A DNA stretch of 64,000 nt from Giesbergeria sp. (GCF_028686475.1 NZ_JAQUCA010000007.1:1-64000), one strand, 5' to 3'. Positions 38,272 to 46,532 are shown, numbered from the stretch's first letter. Made by a program: numbers and translations. Notes: a model not told the origin generated them from the sequence alone.

Positions 38272-38964
38272 CTATATGACATACCGCTTCCATGCTTCGC
38301 ATTTTGTAAGTTCTATAAATCTCGCACTGGGATGCTCGATTATTTCAATAATATTCTGCACTGAAATGTTTTTAGTGCTGTAGCCTTGAGAGCGCGTCGA
38401 AGTTTCAACTTGATGCCCTCGATGTGATAAAAATTCCCTAGCTATCACCCCATCAGGAAATACACTATCTTTCATTGAGGCAATAGGAACATTTGCTTTA
38501 ATAAGGCATGGAATACCTATGTTGCACAGCGCAGCTCCTGTCACAGGATCATCTTCATGTGAGTTGTAAAGTGCTTCCCCGCCCCACGACTTGAAAAATC
38601 GTCCGATCCCAGATTCCCCAGCTAAAAAAGGCTCGTAAAAACAAAACCACAGCATATTTGCACGATTGCTGTCATTTGCCTGATTTACGGCCTTTAGACA
38701 TTGCGCGACTTCATAATCAACTAAGCCAGCATGAAGAAGCTGGTCTATTCTTAAATTCAATGAAGTTGCATTTTGCATAATCATGCCATTGACTTGGATA
38801 TTTTCAATTTCCGACTTTGTTAATTTTGTGCAATGGTATCCGATTAGAGAATACCTTCTCAAAATATCTCGAAATTCTTGAACTACCAGGTCATATTCAT
38901 GTGTTTTTTTATATGTGCAGCAATTGCATTCCCAACCTTCAAACTTGCTCGAATTAGCCTCCAA
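38272..38964 (-). CDS. Hypothetical protein with YHCTKL motif
   Basis: A 230-residue protein. LIGYHCTKLTKSEIENIQVNGM (quoted in two parts: LIGYHCTKL and EIENIQVNGM) resembles the start of small ADP-ribosyltransferase-like folds (YH-S/T near a helix), but no full motif set can be confirmed. Two early cysteines (WECNCCTYKK) may bind metal. The only start in this frame is TTG at 38962-38964; the frame stays open upstream to a good ribosome site (AAAGGAG near 39028-39034) without ATG or GTG, so an ATT or other rare start, or a damaged start, is possible. Confidence 0.6.
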   Translation of the reverse strand: MEANSSKFEGWECNCCTYKKTHEYDLVVQEFRDILRRYSLIGYHCTKLTKSEIENIQVNGMIMQNATSLNLRIDQLLHAGLVDYEVAQCLKAVNQANDSNRANMLWFCFYEPFLAGESGIGRFFKSWGGEALYNSHEDDPVTGAALCNIGIPCLIKANVPIASMKDSVFPDGVIAREFLSHRGHQVETSTRSQGYSTKNISVQNIIEIIEHPSARFIELTKCEAWKRYVI

Positions 38965-39304
38965 GAAATCGGATACGTCAGTTGGCCATGTATTTTTATT
39001 GGATATAATGATCGAGATAGTTTACTCCTTTAAACAATTGTTTTCTACTCAATGTCATATAACATGGCAATTAGTTGGCTGTCGGAATGCGGGGCGTGGA
39101 GACAGTCCAGTTGACTGCTGCATTAGAGCACAACCCTACACACGGCAGCCACCCAAAGCCAGCAGCATAGTCGGAAAAACGAACCTCTACCAGCGCCAAA
39201 AGTACCCAGCGCAAAACCAAAGTCAAAACCTACTTTGGAAACACCGGTAAAAATAAAACTCGGTTTTTAACGAGCGTAGAATCAAAACAACCGTCGGTAT
39301 CACC
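38965..39304. other. Gap without recognised genes
   Basis: About 340 bases between two minus-strand genes. It holds the possible upstream start region of the 38.3-39.0 kb gene and no clear attC site, although one would be expected after the 39.3-40.2 kb cassette gene. Confidence 0.5.
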
Positions 39305-40204
39305 TTACTCTCGCAAGAGGAGGATAATTAGGGAGAACAGGCGGTGAAACAGGTAGTCCACATGACGCGACTCCTTGAGCGGTTGTTGAGTGACTTCAGA
39401 ATGCCGAATGTGGAACGAATTTCCGATCGTTGTGAGTTCATTGGCTTCACGATTCAGCGCCGCCCTGAACTCGGCTTCTGGTGCGACCTTCGCCAGCAAC
39501 ATCTCTACGGCAACTCTCTTGTTTGATGGGTTTTCCGCCGACTTGATTCGCTCCCAGCAATCCCAAAGCCGTTCAAGCGCAACGCGTCTTTCAGCGAGGT
39601 CTGGGCTGAGAAACTTACGTCTCGCCTCTTCCAGCATTTTGTCGAGCAGGATGTCACCTGTACTAAATACACGAGGAACAAGCGACTCCCGCAATATCGT
39701 TGGCACGAGCCGCTCGACTTTGCCATTCGGAGTAAGCCGATACGCCAACCCGTTTCTTGCAAAGATTCGATTGACCGCCTCCTGAAACTCTTGCTTGCCA
39801 GCATCTTCTTCGAAGGACAGGTGATGGTGCTGAAAGAACTTGTGATAACTACCCTGAACAGGCTTTGCAATTGCTCTGAAGCAAAATTCGACGAGGTCCA
39901 TCACCACATGCGCTTGAGGTGCAAACGGAACACGGTGAATCGAAAACCCGTCGATTTCATCCTCTGTTGTCTGGAGGGGCCAATTCAGTTCCGGAATCTC
40001 TGCCTTAACCGAAAGCTCGAATGTCGTCTCGTCCGTTCCGATCGTGCCCATTCCGTCGGGGCAGCTTTTAGGGAACCTCAAGGCAAATGCCCCGGACTTC
40101 ACGCTACCTTGAACGAGCGCAACAATGCCGCCCCAGGCCTGAGGCGATACATCGTCACTTGCACAAACGCGAAGCCCATTTTCACGATCACTGAAATAGT
40201 CCAT
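39305..40204 (-). CDS. Cassette-borne hypothetical protein, HEPN-like C-terminus
   Basis: A 299-residue soluble protein. The middle holds LEEARRKFLSPDLAERRVAL followed by RLWDCWERIKSAENPSNKR, and the end holds FHIRHSEVTQQPL and DYLFHRLFSLIILLL. This C-terminal layout is reminiscent of AbiJ/HEPN-type abortive-infection proteins, with an RHSE motif that could be the catalytic R...H. It follows an attC site, so it is a gene-cassette cargo, second behind the TIR/caspase cassette. Assignment is tentative. Confidence 0.6.
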   Translation of the reverse strand: MDYFSDRENGLRVCASDDVSPQAWGGIVALVQGSVKSGAFALRFPKSCPDGMGTIGTDETTFELSVKAEIPELNWPLQTTEDEIDGFSIHRVPFAPQAHVVMDLVEFCFRAIAKPVQGSYHKFFQHHHLSFEEDAGKQEFQEAVNRIFARNGLAYRLTPNGKVERLVPTILRESLVPRVFSTGDILLDKMLEEARRKFLSPDLAERRVALERLWDCWERIKSAENPSNKRVAVEMLLAKVAPEAEFRAALNREANELTTIGNSFHIRHSEVTQQPLKESRHVDYLFHRLFSLIILLLRE

Positions 40205-40218
40205 GCCGTTTTACTAAT

Positions 40219-40276
40219 GTCTAACGAACAGGATAAACGGCGGCTGGAAGCCGTCCGCTTGAGCGGAGGGTTAGAT
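40219..40276 (-). other. attC site of the TIR/caspase cassette
   Basis: On the minus strand it begins ATCTAAC and ends GTTAGAC. The arms CTCAAGCGGACGGCTTCC and GGAAGCCG-type complement form the imperfect hairpin. It starts four bases after the TIR gene stop and lies 15 bases before the next gene, the usual cassette spacing. It resembles the attC at 62.94 kb (CTCAAGCGGACAGCTTCCAG). Confidence 0.9.
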
Positions 40277-40279
40277 TTC

Positions 40280-40687
40280 TCACGCTACCTCGCGAATGGC
40301 ATTGACGATGCTATCCGTCTGCCATTTGACAATCTTGTCGGCTGCATCCTTTACAACCTTCGATGTTTTCTCGGAACCCCAAGGTTCAATTGCGATGATA
40401 GGCTTTCCAAGTTGTGCGGCAATTTCAATTTCGACATTGATCCACTTGCTATATGTTGCGTAGACACCGGCCAATATCAGAACAACGCTTGCTGGCTTAA
40501 TTTGCCGCTCAATAGCCGCGCGTAGCGCAGCTTGGTTAGGGGCGTTATGTATTGGATCATCTTGTGGCACAGAGTAGTTTTTATAGGGAAAGCAGCCACC
40601 TTTCGAGTCCAACAACCCAATTAGCTTTTCGTATGCGTCACTGTATGCCCACGAGTGGCTGATGAACAGATTGTAGGTATTTGTCAT
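40280..40687 (-). CDS. TIR-like protein (DUF1863/ThsB family)
   Basis: A 135-residue protein with YNLFISHSW at the start and ILAGVYATYSKWINVEIEIA in the core; the Glu at residue 86 or 88 is the likely catalytic acid. ThsB-type TIR enzymes sense phage and make cyclic ADP-ribose isomers from NAD. It follows the caspase-like gene by 14 bases, and TIR plus caspase-like protease is the type IV Thoeris gene pair. An attC site follows at once, so the pair travels as a cassette. Confidence 0.85.
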   Translation of the reverse strand: MTNTYNLFISHSWAYSDAYEKLIGLLDSKGGCFPYKNYSVPQDDPIHNAPNQAALRAAIERQIKPASVVLILAGVYATYSKWINVEIEIAAQLGKPIIAIEPWGSEKTSKVVKDAADKIVKWQTDSIVNAIREVA

Positions 40688-40701
40688 TGGTAGTCTCCTA
40701 T

Positions 40702-41649
40702 TTAAAGTTTCTTTTCATTTACAAGTCGCCAGTATTGGTAGCCCAGCGCCGTTAGCCTGCAACTCTTACTGTTGATTGCTGCGTAGTACATGTGCTCCTC
40801 ACCTACAGGAACCACCAGATTAACGCGGTTATATTTCTGCAAAATCTTGAATTGCTGGCAATGCTCAGGAACCGCCGATGGGTCGGTGTCTTCGTAAGTC
40901 GGGTTTAGTGCAAACTCTTCGGCAGCATCCGAAAATAGAGCACATATTTTCCGAAGGTCTTCCGTTGCGAGAGGTGGATTGATTCTTCGAAGTGATGTAA
41001 AGGCGGTAATGTTGGACTTGAAAACGGGGCGTTGATCCCATGGCCCCAATGCCTGATCTACGTACGAGTAGATGCTACCGGGTGTAATAAAGCCACGAAG
41101 GTCTGCGGCACCTCCCTGAAGGGCATCTACAACGAGCGATGTGAATACGCCATTGCCGCCGACTTCAGCAGAAGTTTCGGAGTCTCTACAGGCGGTAAGA
41201 ACAACGAGACCAAGTCCAAGTAGCGAGCGATCTTCCTGAATGTCGGGAAGTCTTCCGAGAGCTCCAGAATGGCAACAGTCCAAAATTATGATTTTGTTTT
41301 TTGCCTTTGACTTGTTGGCGTACTGAAGTATCTCATTCATTGAAATACCTTCGTCATACGATATGCCATCGCTTGTAACAATATATCCGCCGACAGAGGT
41401 TAGGCACCCGTGCCCAGCAAAATAGAAAAGCGACGTCTCATTATCTCCGGAAAACAGTTCTTCGATTTGCTGTTTGAGTTCCCGCTTGGATACTTGATTG
41501 GTTGAAGCAGTAATCAAGCGAACGGAAAAATTGGGAGAACCATCTCCATTGGCTTCAAGGACGTTTGCCATGGAATTGGCGTCATTGACGCAGCCAGACA
41601 AAGGGGCGCTTGGGTAATTGTCGATTCCGATGATCAGAGCTTTTTTCAT
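40702..41649 (-). CDS. Caspase-like (C14) protease
   Basis: A 315-residue protein starting MKKALIIGIDNYPSAPLSGC. The catalytic His80 is in FYFAGHG and Cys126 in ILDCCHSG, with a VVLTACRDSETS segment downstream, as in peptidase C14 enzymes. The C-terminal third has no recognised fold and could bind a TIR-made signal. It is the first gene of a two-gene unit with the TIR protein, matching the type IV Thoeris layout in which a nucleotide signal activates the protease and kills the infected cell. Confidence 0.87.
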   Translation of the reverse strand: MKKALIIGIDNYPSAPLSGCVNDANSMANVLEANGDGSPNFSVRLITASTNQVSKRELKQQIEELFSGDNETSLFYFAGHGCLTSVGGYIVTSDGISYDEGISMNEILQYANKSKAKNKIIILDCCHSGALGRLPDIQEDRSLLGLGLVVLTACRDSETSAEVGGNGVFTSLVVDALQGGAADLRGFITPGSIYSYVDQALGPWDQRPVFKSNITAFTSLRRINPPLATEDLRKICALFSDAAEEFALNPTYEDTDPSAVPEHCQQFKILQKYNRVNLVVPVGEEHMYYAAINSKSCRLTALGYQYWRLVNEKKL

Positions 41650-41664
41650 GGCCGGATTCCAGGT

Positions 41665-41790
41665 TAGAGCGTGTTATGAAATTATCGCAATTAGCTGATT
41701 TTATTGAGATTTTTGGAACTTGATCATGCTTCCAACCTTCGTAGCTTATTGATTTAAAAAGATATTTTTGAGATTTCATAACACGCTCTA
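41665..41790. mobile_element. MITE-like element with 18-bp terminal inverted repeats
   Basis: TAGAGCGTGTTATGAAAT (41665-41682) and its perfect reverse complement (41773-41790) bound a 126-base AT-rich element. The outer TA dinucleotides could be the target duplication, leaving GAGCGTGTTATGAAAT ends. It contains no full gene. It lies between the SLATT/Pro-rich genes and the caspase gene, where an attC might have been. Confidence 0.7.
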
Positions 41791-41799
41791 CCTTTTGAA

Positions 41800-41940
41800 T
41801 TAGCCTTTTGGTGGATTGACTTTTGGCATTGGTGGTATTTTTTGAGGCTCAGGAAGCTTTCGATCTGCTAAAGGAGTGCGCGAAGGTGATTGATGTATCG
41901 GCGGGTTTTGGCTTTGGCTAGTTGGTGATTTATTACTCAC
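41800..41940 (-). CDS. 46-residue proline-rich peptide
   Basis: GTG start at 41938-41940 overlaps the stop of the SLATT gene (GTGAGTAA), with GGAG seven bases upstream. The 46 residues are rich in Pro, Ser, Gln and Lys (for example QKIPPMPKVNPPKG) and lack a membrane helix. The overlap and ribosome site support translation coupled to the SLATT gene. Function unknown; it may bind a partner through polyproline segments. Confidence 0.55.
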   Translation of the reverse strand: MSNKSPTSQSQNPPIHQSPSRTPLADRKLPEPQKIPPMPKVNPPKG

Positions 41941-42439
41941 TATTTTCTCCTTCAGTATGAGATGCTAAGTATTTGGTGGCAGTTGTTTCTGCCTTCTGCA
42001 TTAAAACCGGATCATTTGGGATAGAATTGTTAGGGAAATGTTTTTGTGCAGCGCTAGATGCTTTTGTAAGCATATCAGCATGCAGTTTTCTCATTTCTTT
42101 CTCAGTCAGTTCACCAGCAGCCACTTCTAGCCATTTAATTTCTGTATGTATGGCAAGCTCATCAAGTTCTCTCGCGAGAGCCGAAAGAGCTTTCATCCGC
42201 TCTTTGTATGGAAGATATGGAAGAATCGCATTCAATACTTGAGAAATAGCGATAAGAAAAGCCCAAATAAATTGAGCCTCTTTCCAAATAGCCCAACTAG
42301 CAATACTTCCAGTAGAAATAAGAGCCAAAAATATCTTTATTCCTCTATCAATTCCCTCCGTCTCAGAGAGTAATAGCTCTAGATAGACCGCATGGGTCTT
42401 CATTCTATAAAGCTGTTTCCAGATGTGCTGTTGAATCAT
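41933..42439 (-). CDS. SLATT-like two-helix membrane protein
   Basis: A 168-residue protein with an N-terminal helix, two adjacent transmembrane segments (about residues 35-51, IKIFLALISTGSIASWAI, and 56-76, FIWAFLIAISQVLNAILPYL) and a long helical cytoplasmic tail. This is the SLATT-domain layout of pore-forming effectors in nucleotide-signalled defence systems. It is the first gene behind the middle attI-like leader and just upstream of the TIR/caspase pair. Effector function is inferred. Confidence 0.68.
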   Translation of the reverse strand: MIQQHIWKQLYRMKTHAVYLELLLSETEGIDRGIKIFLALISTGSIASWAIWKEAQFIWAFLIAISQVLNAILPYLPYKERMKALSALARELDELAIHTEIKWLEVAAGELTEKEMRKLHADMLTKASSAAQKHFPNNSIPNDPVLMQKAETTATKYLASHTEGENSE

Positions 42440-42457
42440 TCAAAGGTAGATTGAAGA

Positions 42458-42580
42458 GAGCTAGCTAGAATTAGACTACAACTTTACACTAGCTGCCAGT
42501 CGGATAAAATTTTTTGTCGCTACACAACCCGTAGGAAAGTGTCCGTAGCCTCAATTTAGTCAAACCTAAATTTTTCCGTG
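42458..42580 (-). promoter_or_regulatory. Decayed attI/promoter leader, middle copy
   Basis: Read leftward, AAATTTAGGTTTGACTAAA, then TTTTATCCGACTG, then GTCTAATTCTAGCTAGC correspond in order and spacing to the left and right leaders (AATTTTAGGTTTGGCTAAA, TTTTATCTGACTG, GTCTAATCCTAGTTAG). The GTTAG crossover core has become GCTAG and the promoter hexamers are weak. The next gene on this strand is the SLATT gene. Bases 42581-42732 contain no gene. Confidence 0.65.
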
Positions 42581-42732
42581 TAGAAAAACTATCTGGCACG
42601 CCCAACATTGGCAATCCTCTATCAGCTACAAAGTTGTGAGTGCATGTCATTACACCACATGCCCCGGCCAAGCACCAGTATTGCTTCGCCATCTGCCATG
42701 TACCATCCTTCAGTTCTTCAGCCTTTCCCACT

Positions 42733-43236
42733 TCAAGCATAACTGTTGAAGACTGCCGATGAGCCATCTTTCTGCACCAACAACACTTGGTATGGATCGC
42801 GGCGACCACCATAGGCAGCTCCATCCATCCCCGGTGAACCTAGCGGCATCCCCGGTACAGCCAGACCTAAAGCCTGTGGGCGTTCCTTGAGCAAGCGTAC
42901 AATATCCGCTGCTGGCACATGCCCTTCGATCACATAGCCCTGCACCAACGCCGTATGGCAAGAAGCAAATTTTTGCGGCATCCCCAACCGTGCCCGTGCG
43001 GCATTGTTGCCTCGGTCAATGGCATTGGCCGTAAACCCATTGGCTTGCAAATGGGTTATCCAGTCTTTGCAGCAGCCACAATTGGGGTCTTTCCAAACGT
43101 CGATTGGAATGGCTGGGGGCTTGGCAGCGAGTGTGCTTGCACTGACCGAACCCAAGGCCAGTAAGCCCAACAACCATTTGCGCCTACTGGCTGTGGTGAT
43201 AGCTGAAGAAGCGCTGACAGAAGGCGTTTTAGACAT
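42733..43236 (-). CDS. DUF411 metal-binding protein, Tat-type signal
   Basis: A 167-residue exported protein. SRRKWLLGLLALGSVSAS near residues 18-35 is a twin-arginine-like signal. The DUF411 core has DVWKDPNCGCCKDWITHL (CxCC metal site), KFASCHTALVQGYVIEGHVP and GLAVPGMPLGSPGM. Such proteins bind copper or related metals in the periplasm. Start MSKTPSVS at 43234-43236 is taken for its position before the signal. It diverges from the recombinase gene. Confidence 0.88.
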   Translation of the reverse strand: MSKTPSVSASSAITTASRRKWLLGLLALGSVSASTLAAKPPAIPIDVWKDPNCGCCKDWITHLQANGFTANAIDRGNNAARARLGMPQKFASCHTALVQGYVIEGHVPAADIVRLLKERPQALGLAVPGMPLGSPGMDGAAYGGRRDPYQVLLVQKDGSSAVFNSYA

Positions 43237-43336
43237 ACAAATTCTCCACAATCAGACCAAAAATACAAAACACAGAAATTTTTCTTTAGTTACCCCGGCA
43301 TTTGCATAGTTCAGATTGTGACGTAGGCTTGACCCT

Positions 43337-45088
43337 ATGCCATCCACCACGCCCACTGCCCCCATTCATTTCGTACGTCGCCTCGGCCTGCACCATTTCG
43401 CCTACCTACGCGCAGTGGCCGAAGGGCTACCGCTGCTTGACAGCGCCCGCCGCTATCTGGGCATTGAGCATGGTCATCAGGCCAGCACAGCACACCAGCA
43501 AACTGTGGATTTAGTGCGCGCAGTGGCCCGTCGCCATGCCGGTATCGGTGAATGGCGCTTGGTGGGCCTGCATATCGGATTGGGCACTTCGGTAGCTACA
43601 CCAAGTTTGGAAGATTTTTGTGAGCAGCAAGGCTTGGACGGGTGGAGCGAAGCGGAAATTCTTGAGATGTACGCTGACGCTTACCCTGCTGACCACCGCC
43701 AACAGCGCCGTGCCCGTTTGCGTGGGCGACAACTCGCCATGCTGCGGCGCTTGGAAGTGCTGGCTGCTGAACAACCGTTGCCAGAGGATTTGGTTACAGG
43801 CTGGTTTGACGATGCCACGGCACAGCGCTTGCTGTGGGCCGGTATCCAAACGCTGGGCCAGCTACACCAGCGTATTGAGGTCGGTGGGCGCTGGTTTTCC
43901 ACCATGCCCGGTATTGGCAGTACCAAGGCTAGGCGCATCGAGGCCCACTTGCGAAACTTGCTGCCCGATTTGCCGGTGCAAGCCAAGCGGCTATTTAAGC
44001 TGGAGGTTGCCAGTACCGCCATCGCTGTCGCCAGTGCTGGTGGGCAAGGGCTTGGCCTGCTCAATGCCAGCAACGATCTGCAAGCCATCGAAAGCTGGAT
44101 CACTGCGCGTTCCGGTTCAGCTGCCACCGCTAAAAGCTACCGACGTGAAGCGCAGCGGCTATTGCTGTGGCTACAAGCCTATCGAGATAGCAAGCCACTT
44201 TCGGCAATGGACGTGCAGGACTGCAATGCGTATGTGGCCTTCTTGGCGGACATTCCTTCGGATTGGATGTCGCGCCAAAGGGCACAACCGGGGAGTGTAG
44301 GCTGGGCACCATTTCGTGGCCCATTGAGCGTAGATAGCCGCCAACAAGCCATCAACATGGTTGCCAGTCTGTTTGCCTGGCTACAAGCGGCACGCTACTT
44401 GCCTGCAAACCCCTGGCTGCTGCTGAACAGAAACCAAGGGGATGATAAAGAGCAGCGCTTGTTACAAAGCAAAGCCTTGAGCGAAGTGGCAATGGAGCAA
44501 GTGCTGGCCTACATTGATAGCCAAGAATGCAGCCCTTCACGCTGCCGGATTCGCTTCATATTGACGTTCATCAGCAGCGTTGGTTTGCGTAGCGCAGAGC
44601 TGATTGCAGCCAAACTGGGTGATTTGCAGCATGAGCCAGAAGGTTGGCTGTTGCAGGTGCATGGCAAAGGGGCGAAAAACCGCTGGGTTGCCATTCCGCC
44701 CGTAGCTTTGCAAGCCCTACGTGAGTATCTACAGGCGCGTGGCTTTAGCGACGATCCCCTGTTGGCCCCAGCCCAAGCCCCGCTGTTATCTAGTGTCCAA
44801 GATCCTATGCAAGCGATAGGCTATCAGGCGCTGTATGAGCATGTCCGGGGTTGGATGAGCAAAGCGGTAGCAGCTGCTTCTTTACCGGACAAAGAAAGGC
44901 TGCGGTTGGCCAAAGCATCCACTCACTGGCTAAGACACACCTTTGGCACCAGAGCGGTGGCCAAGCAAGTACCGCTGGATGTGATTCAAGCACAGATGGG
45001 CCATGCCAATATCCAAACCACCATCAACATCTACGGTCGTGCGCCGATTCAGCGTCGCACGGATGAGCTGGGCAAGGCGTTTGGTTAG
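43337..45088 (+). CDS. Tyrosine recombinase with DUF3701 N-terminal region
   Basis: A 583-residue integrase-like protein. The N-terminal ~170 residues (FVRRLGLHHFAYLRAVAEG) match DUF3701, followed by a SAM-like core-binding domain and a catalytic domain with Arg in VGLRSAELIAAKLGD, Lys in HGKGAKNRWVAIPP, HWLRHTFGTR, MGHANIQTT and the Tyr in INIYGRA. All key residues are present. It is not an IntI: the additional domain of integron integrases is not seen. Likely role is plasmid multimer resolution or cassette-independent integration. Its last ~130 codons are duplicated at 45.9 kb. Confidence 0.88.
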   Translation: MPSTTPTAPIHFVRRLGLHHFAYLRAVAEGLPLLDSARRYLGIEHGHQASTAHQQTVDLVRAVARRHAGIGEWRLVGLHIGLGTSVATPSLEDFCEQQGLDGWSEAEILEMYADAYPADHRQQRRARLRGRQLAMLRRLEVLAAEQPLPEDLVTGWFDDATAQRLLWAGIQTLGQLHQRIEVGGRWFSTMPGIGSTKARRIEAHLRNLLPDLPVQAKRLFKLEVASTAIAVASAGGQGLGLLNASNDLQAIESWITARSGSAATAKSYRREAQRLLLWLQAYRDSKPLSAMDVQDCNAYVAFLADIPSDWMSRQRAQPGSVGWAPFRGPLSVDSRQQAINMVASLFAWLQAARYLPANPWLLLNRNQGDDKEQRLLQSKALSEVAMEQVLAYIDSQECSPSRCRIRFILTFISSVGLRSAELIAAKLGDLQHEPEGWLLQVHGKGAKNRWVAIPPVALQALREYLQARGFSDDPLLAPAQAPLLSSVQDPMQAIGYQALYEHVRGWMSKAVAAASLPDKERLRLAKASTHWLRHTFGTRAVAKQVPLDVIQAQMGHANIQTTINIYGRAPIQRRTDELGKAFG

Positions 45089-45295
45089 GGGCACAGCGCG
45101 TATGGCCTAGCAGGCGTTAGCACAGCGCAGACTGTGTGTTTTTGCTTGTTAACGGTATTTGGGGACGTGGTGCTAGGAGGTTGCTTAAATTGAGGCAGTG
45201 CTTAAAAAATAAGCAAAAACGCAAAGCCCGTTCTACCCCTTGGGGACTGTTCTCTGAAAGATTGAGATAGTTATTAGGGCGCTTTGTTTTTTCGG

Positions 45296-45327
45296 TGAAC
45301 GCAGCGTTCATCGTTTTTGGTGAACGC
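45296..45327. other. TGAACGC inverted repeat plus half site, copy 1
   Basis: TGAACGC-A-GCGTTCA (45296-45310) is followed after ten bases by a third TGAACGC (45321-45327). The same arrangement with the same spacing occurs at 46501-46532. Its place downstream of each recombinase copy suggests a recombination or accessory site, unproven. Confidence 0.45.
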
Positions 45328-45499
45328 TATATGAAGTTTTTTTGCGGTCGCGGGAGCCGTGGGCATGAGCGGGCTAATCCGATGTTTTGTGGAGTCTGTG
45401 CGTGCTACAACCGTGCTTGTGGAGCGCGCAGTCTGGGTTTGGACTCCACAAAGTAGGGCTGACACTGGCCTGAGTCTTGGCAAAGCCGGTTTTTCCTTG

Positions 45500-45519
45500 A
45501 CCGGCCAAATTTGGCCGGT
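45500..45519. repeat. 20-bp palindrome, copy 4
   Basis: Perfect copy of ACCGGCCAAATTTGGCCGGT inside a longer repeated context (T-rich stretch, palindrome, CGTAGTTTGG) shared with copies 5 to 8. Confidence 0.8.
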
Positions 45520-45651
45520 CGTAGTTTGGAGCTGAGGAAATTTTTGGTGGCCCAAAGTTAGACTGGTGGGCGCTGCAAGCGGGCACAGAAAATCCTCGGC
45601 TGTCTCATCCGATGCGGTGTCCTTAGTGCAGGCCAGTTTGCTTTTTTTCTG

Positions 45652-45671
45652 ACCGGCCAAATTTGGCCGGT
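45652..45671. repeat. 20-bp palindrome, copy 5
   Basis: Perfect copy, preceded by GGCCAGTTTGCTTTTTTTCTG, here truncated to its last bases TTTTTTTCTG, as in copy 7. The gap 45089-45688 otherwise carries no gene, only the TGAACGC site and palindrome copies 4 and 5. Confidence 0.8.
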
Positions 45672-45688
45672 CGTAGTTTTTCCAAATG

Positions 45689-45935
45689 CTAGACGGGTGC
45701 GAGGTTCCGCAGCAAACTGTCCAGCCCCTGCCCTATCCCCTGCCAGCCCGATTTGTGCATAGAGGATTTTGCTGCTTTTGCCGTTGGCACTGTCTCTGGC
45801 ATTGCCGTTTCGCGTTGGGGTGACGGTAGCTCGCAGCTTTGCACAGTGGCCTTATCGACGGGAATGAGCTGGCCTTGTTGCAGAAGCTGGGCCACCTTGG
45901 TGATGTGGTCGGGAGGTACACAGCCAGATATTGAG
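45689..45935 (-). pseudogene. 3' fragment of the rep-like gene
   Basis: About 80 codons match the end of the 47.2-48.9 kb rep-like protein: ITKVAQLLQQGQLIPVDKAT against VTKVAQLLQKGQLIPVDKAT, and then KSGWQGIGQGLDSLLRNLAPV shortened relative to RQSGWQGLGNLLGGFAPA. At 45936-45938 it abuts the recombinase fragment on the opposite strand. It lacks the N-terminal DNA-binding part. Confidence 0.8.
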
Positions 45936-45937
45936 TA

Positions 45938-46339
45938 GTTGCCATTCCGCCCGTGGCTTTGCAAGCCCTGCGTGAGTATCTACAGGCGCGTGGGTTCAGC
46001 GATGACCCCTTGTTGGCCCCAGCCCAAGCTCCGCTGTTATCCAGTATCCAAGACCCTATGCAAGCGCTAGGCTATCAAGCGCTGTATGAGCATGTCCGGG
46101 GTTGGATGAGCAAAGCGGTAGCAGCTGCTTCGTTACCAGAAAAAGAAAGGTTCCGGTTGGCCAAAGCATCCACTCACTGGCTAAGACACACCTTTGGTAC
46201 CAGAGCGGTCGCCAAGCAAGTACCGCTGGATGTGATTCAAGCACAGATGGGCCATGCCAATATCCAAACCACCATCAACATCTACGGTCGTGCGCCGATT
46301 CAGCGTCGCACGGATGAGCTGGGCAAAGCGTTTGGCTAG
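45938..46339 (+). pseudogene. 3' fragment of the tyrosine recombinase
   Basis: From GTTGCCATTCCGCCCGT onward the sequence is about 95% identical to 44688-45088, giving ALQALREYLQARGFSDDPLL through HWLRHTFGTR to INIYGRAPIQRRTDELGKAF. It keeps the last His/Arg/His/Tyr residues but lacks the first catalytic Arg, so it cannot be an active recombinase. Confidence 0.85.
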
Positions 46340-46500
46340 TGCTTAGGCCACCGTGGCCTATCCGGCGGTGCTGGGTTTTGGAGGACGGTTGTTCTGAATG
46401 AAGCCATGCTTAATTTAAGCAAAACGCGAAGCCCGTTCTTCCCCTTGGGGACTGTTCTCTGAAAGACTGGGATAGTTATTAGGGCGCTTTGCTTTTTCGG

Positions 46501-46532
46501 TGAACGCAGCGTTCATCGTTTTGGGTGAACGC
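46501..46532. other. TGAACGC inverted repeat plus half site, copy 2
   Basis: TGAACGC-A-GCGTTCA at 46501-46515 and TGAACGC at 46526-46532, same spacing as 45296-45327. The flanking ~100 bases (CTTGGGGACTGTTCTCTGAA...) are also shared. Confidence 0.45.

Noticed and set aside
41655..41800. Possible long attC site between SLATT and caspase genes
   Set aside because: The ends are a perfect simple inverted repeat (TAGAGCGTGTTATGAAAT) and lack the RYYYAAC and GTTRRRY boxes in the right places.
42489..42824. 111-codon frame on the minus strand
   Set aside because: It overlaps the DUF411 gene out of frame and then runs through the attI-like leader; composition is not protein-like.
43337..45088. Recombinase as the integron integrase
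   Set aside because: It has a DUF3701 N-terminus and no sign of the IntI-specific additional domain, and it is not adjacent to an intact attI.
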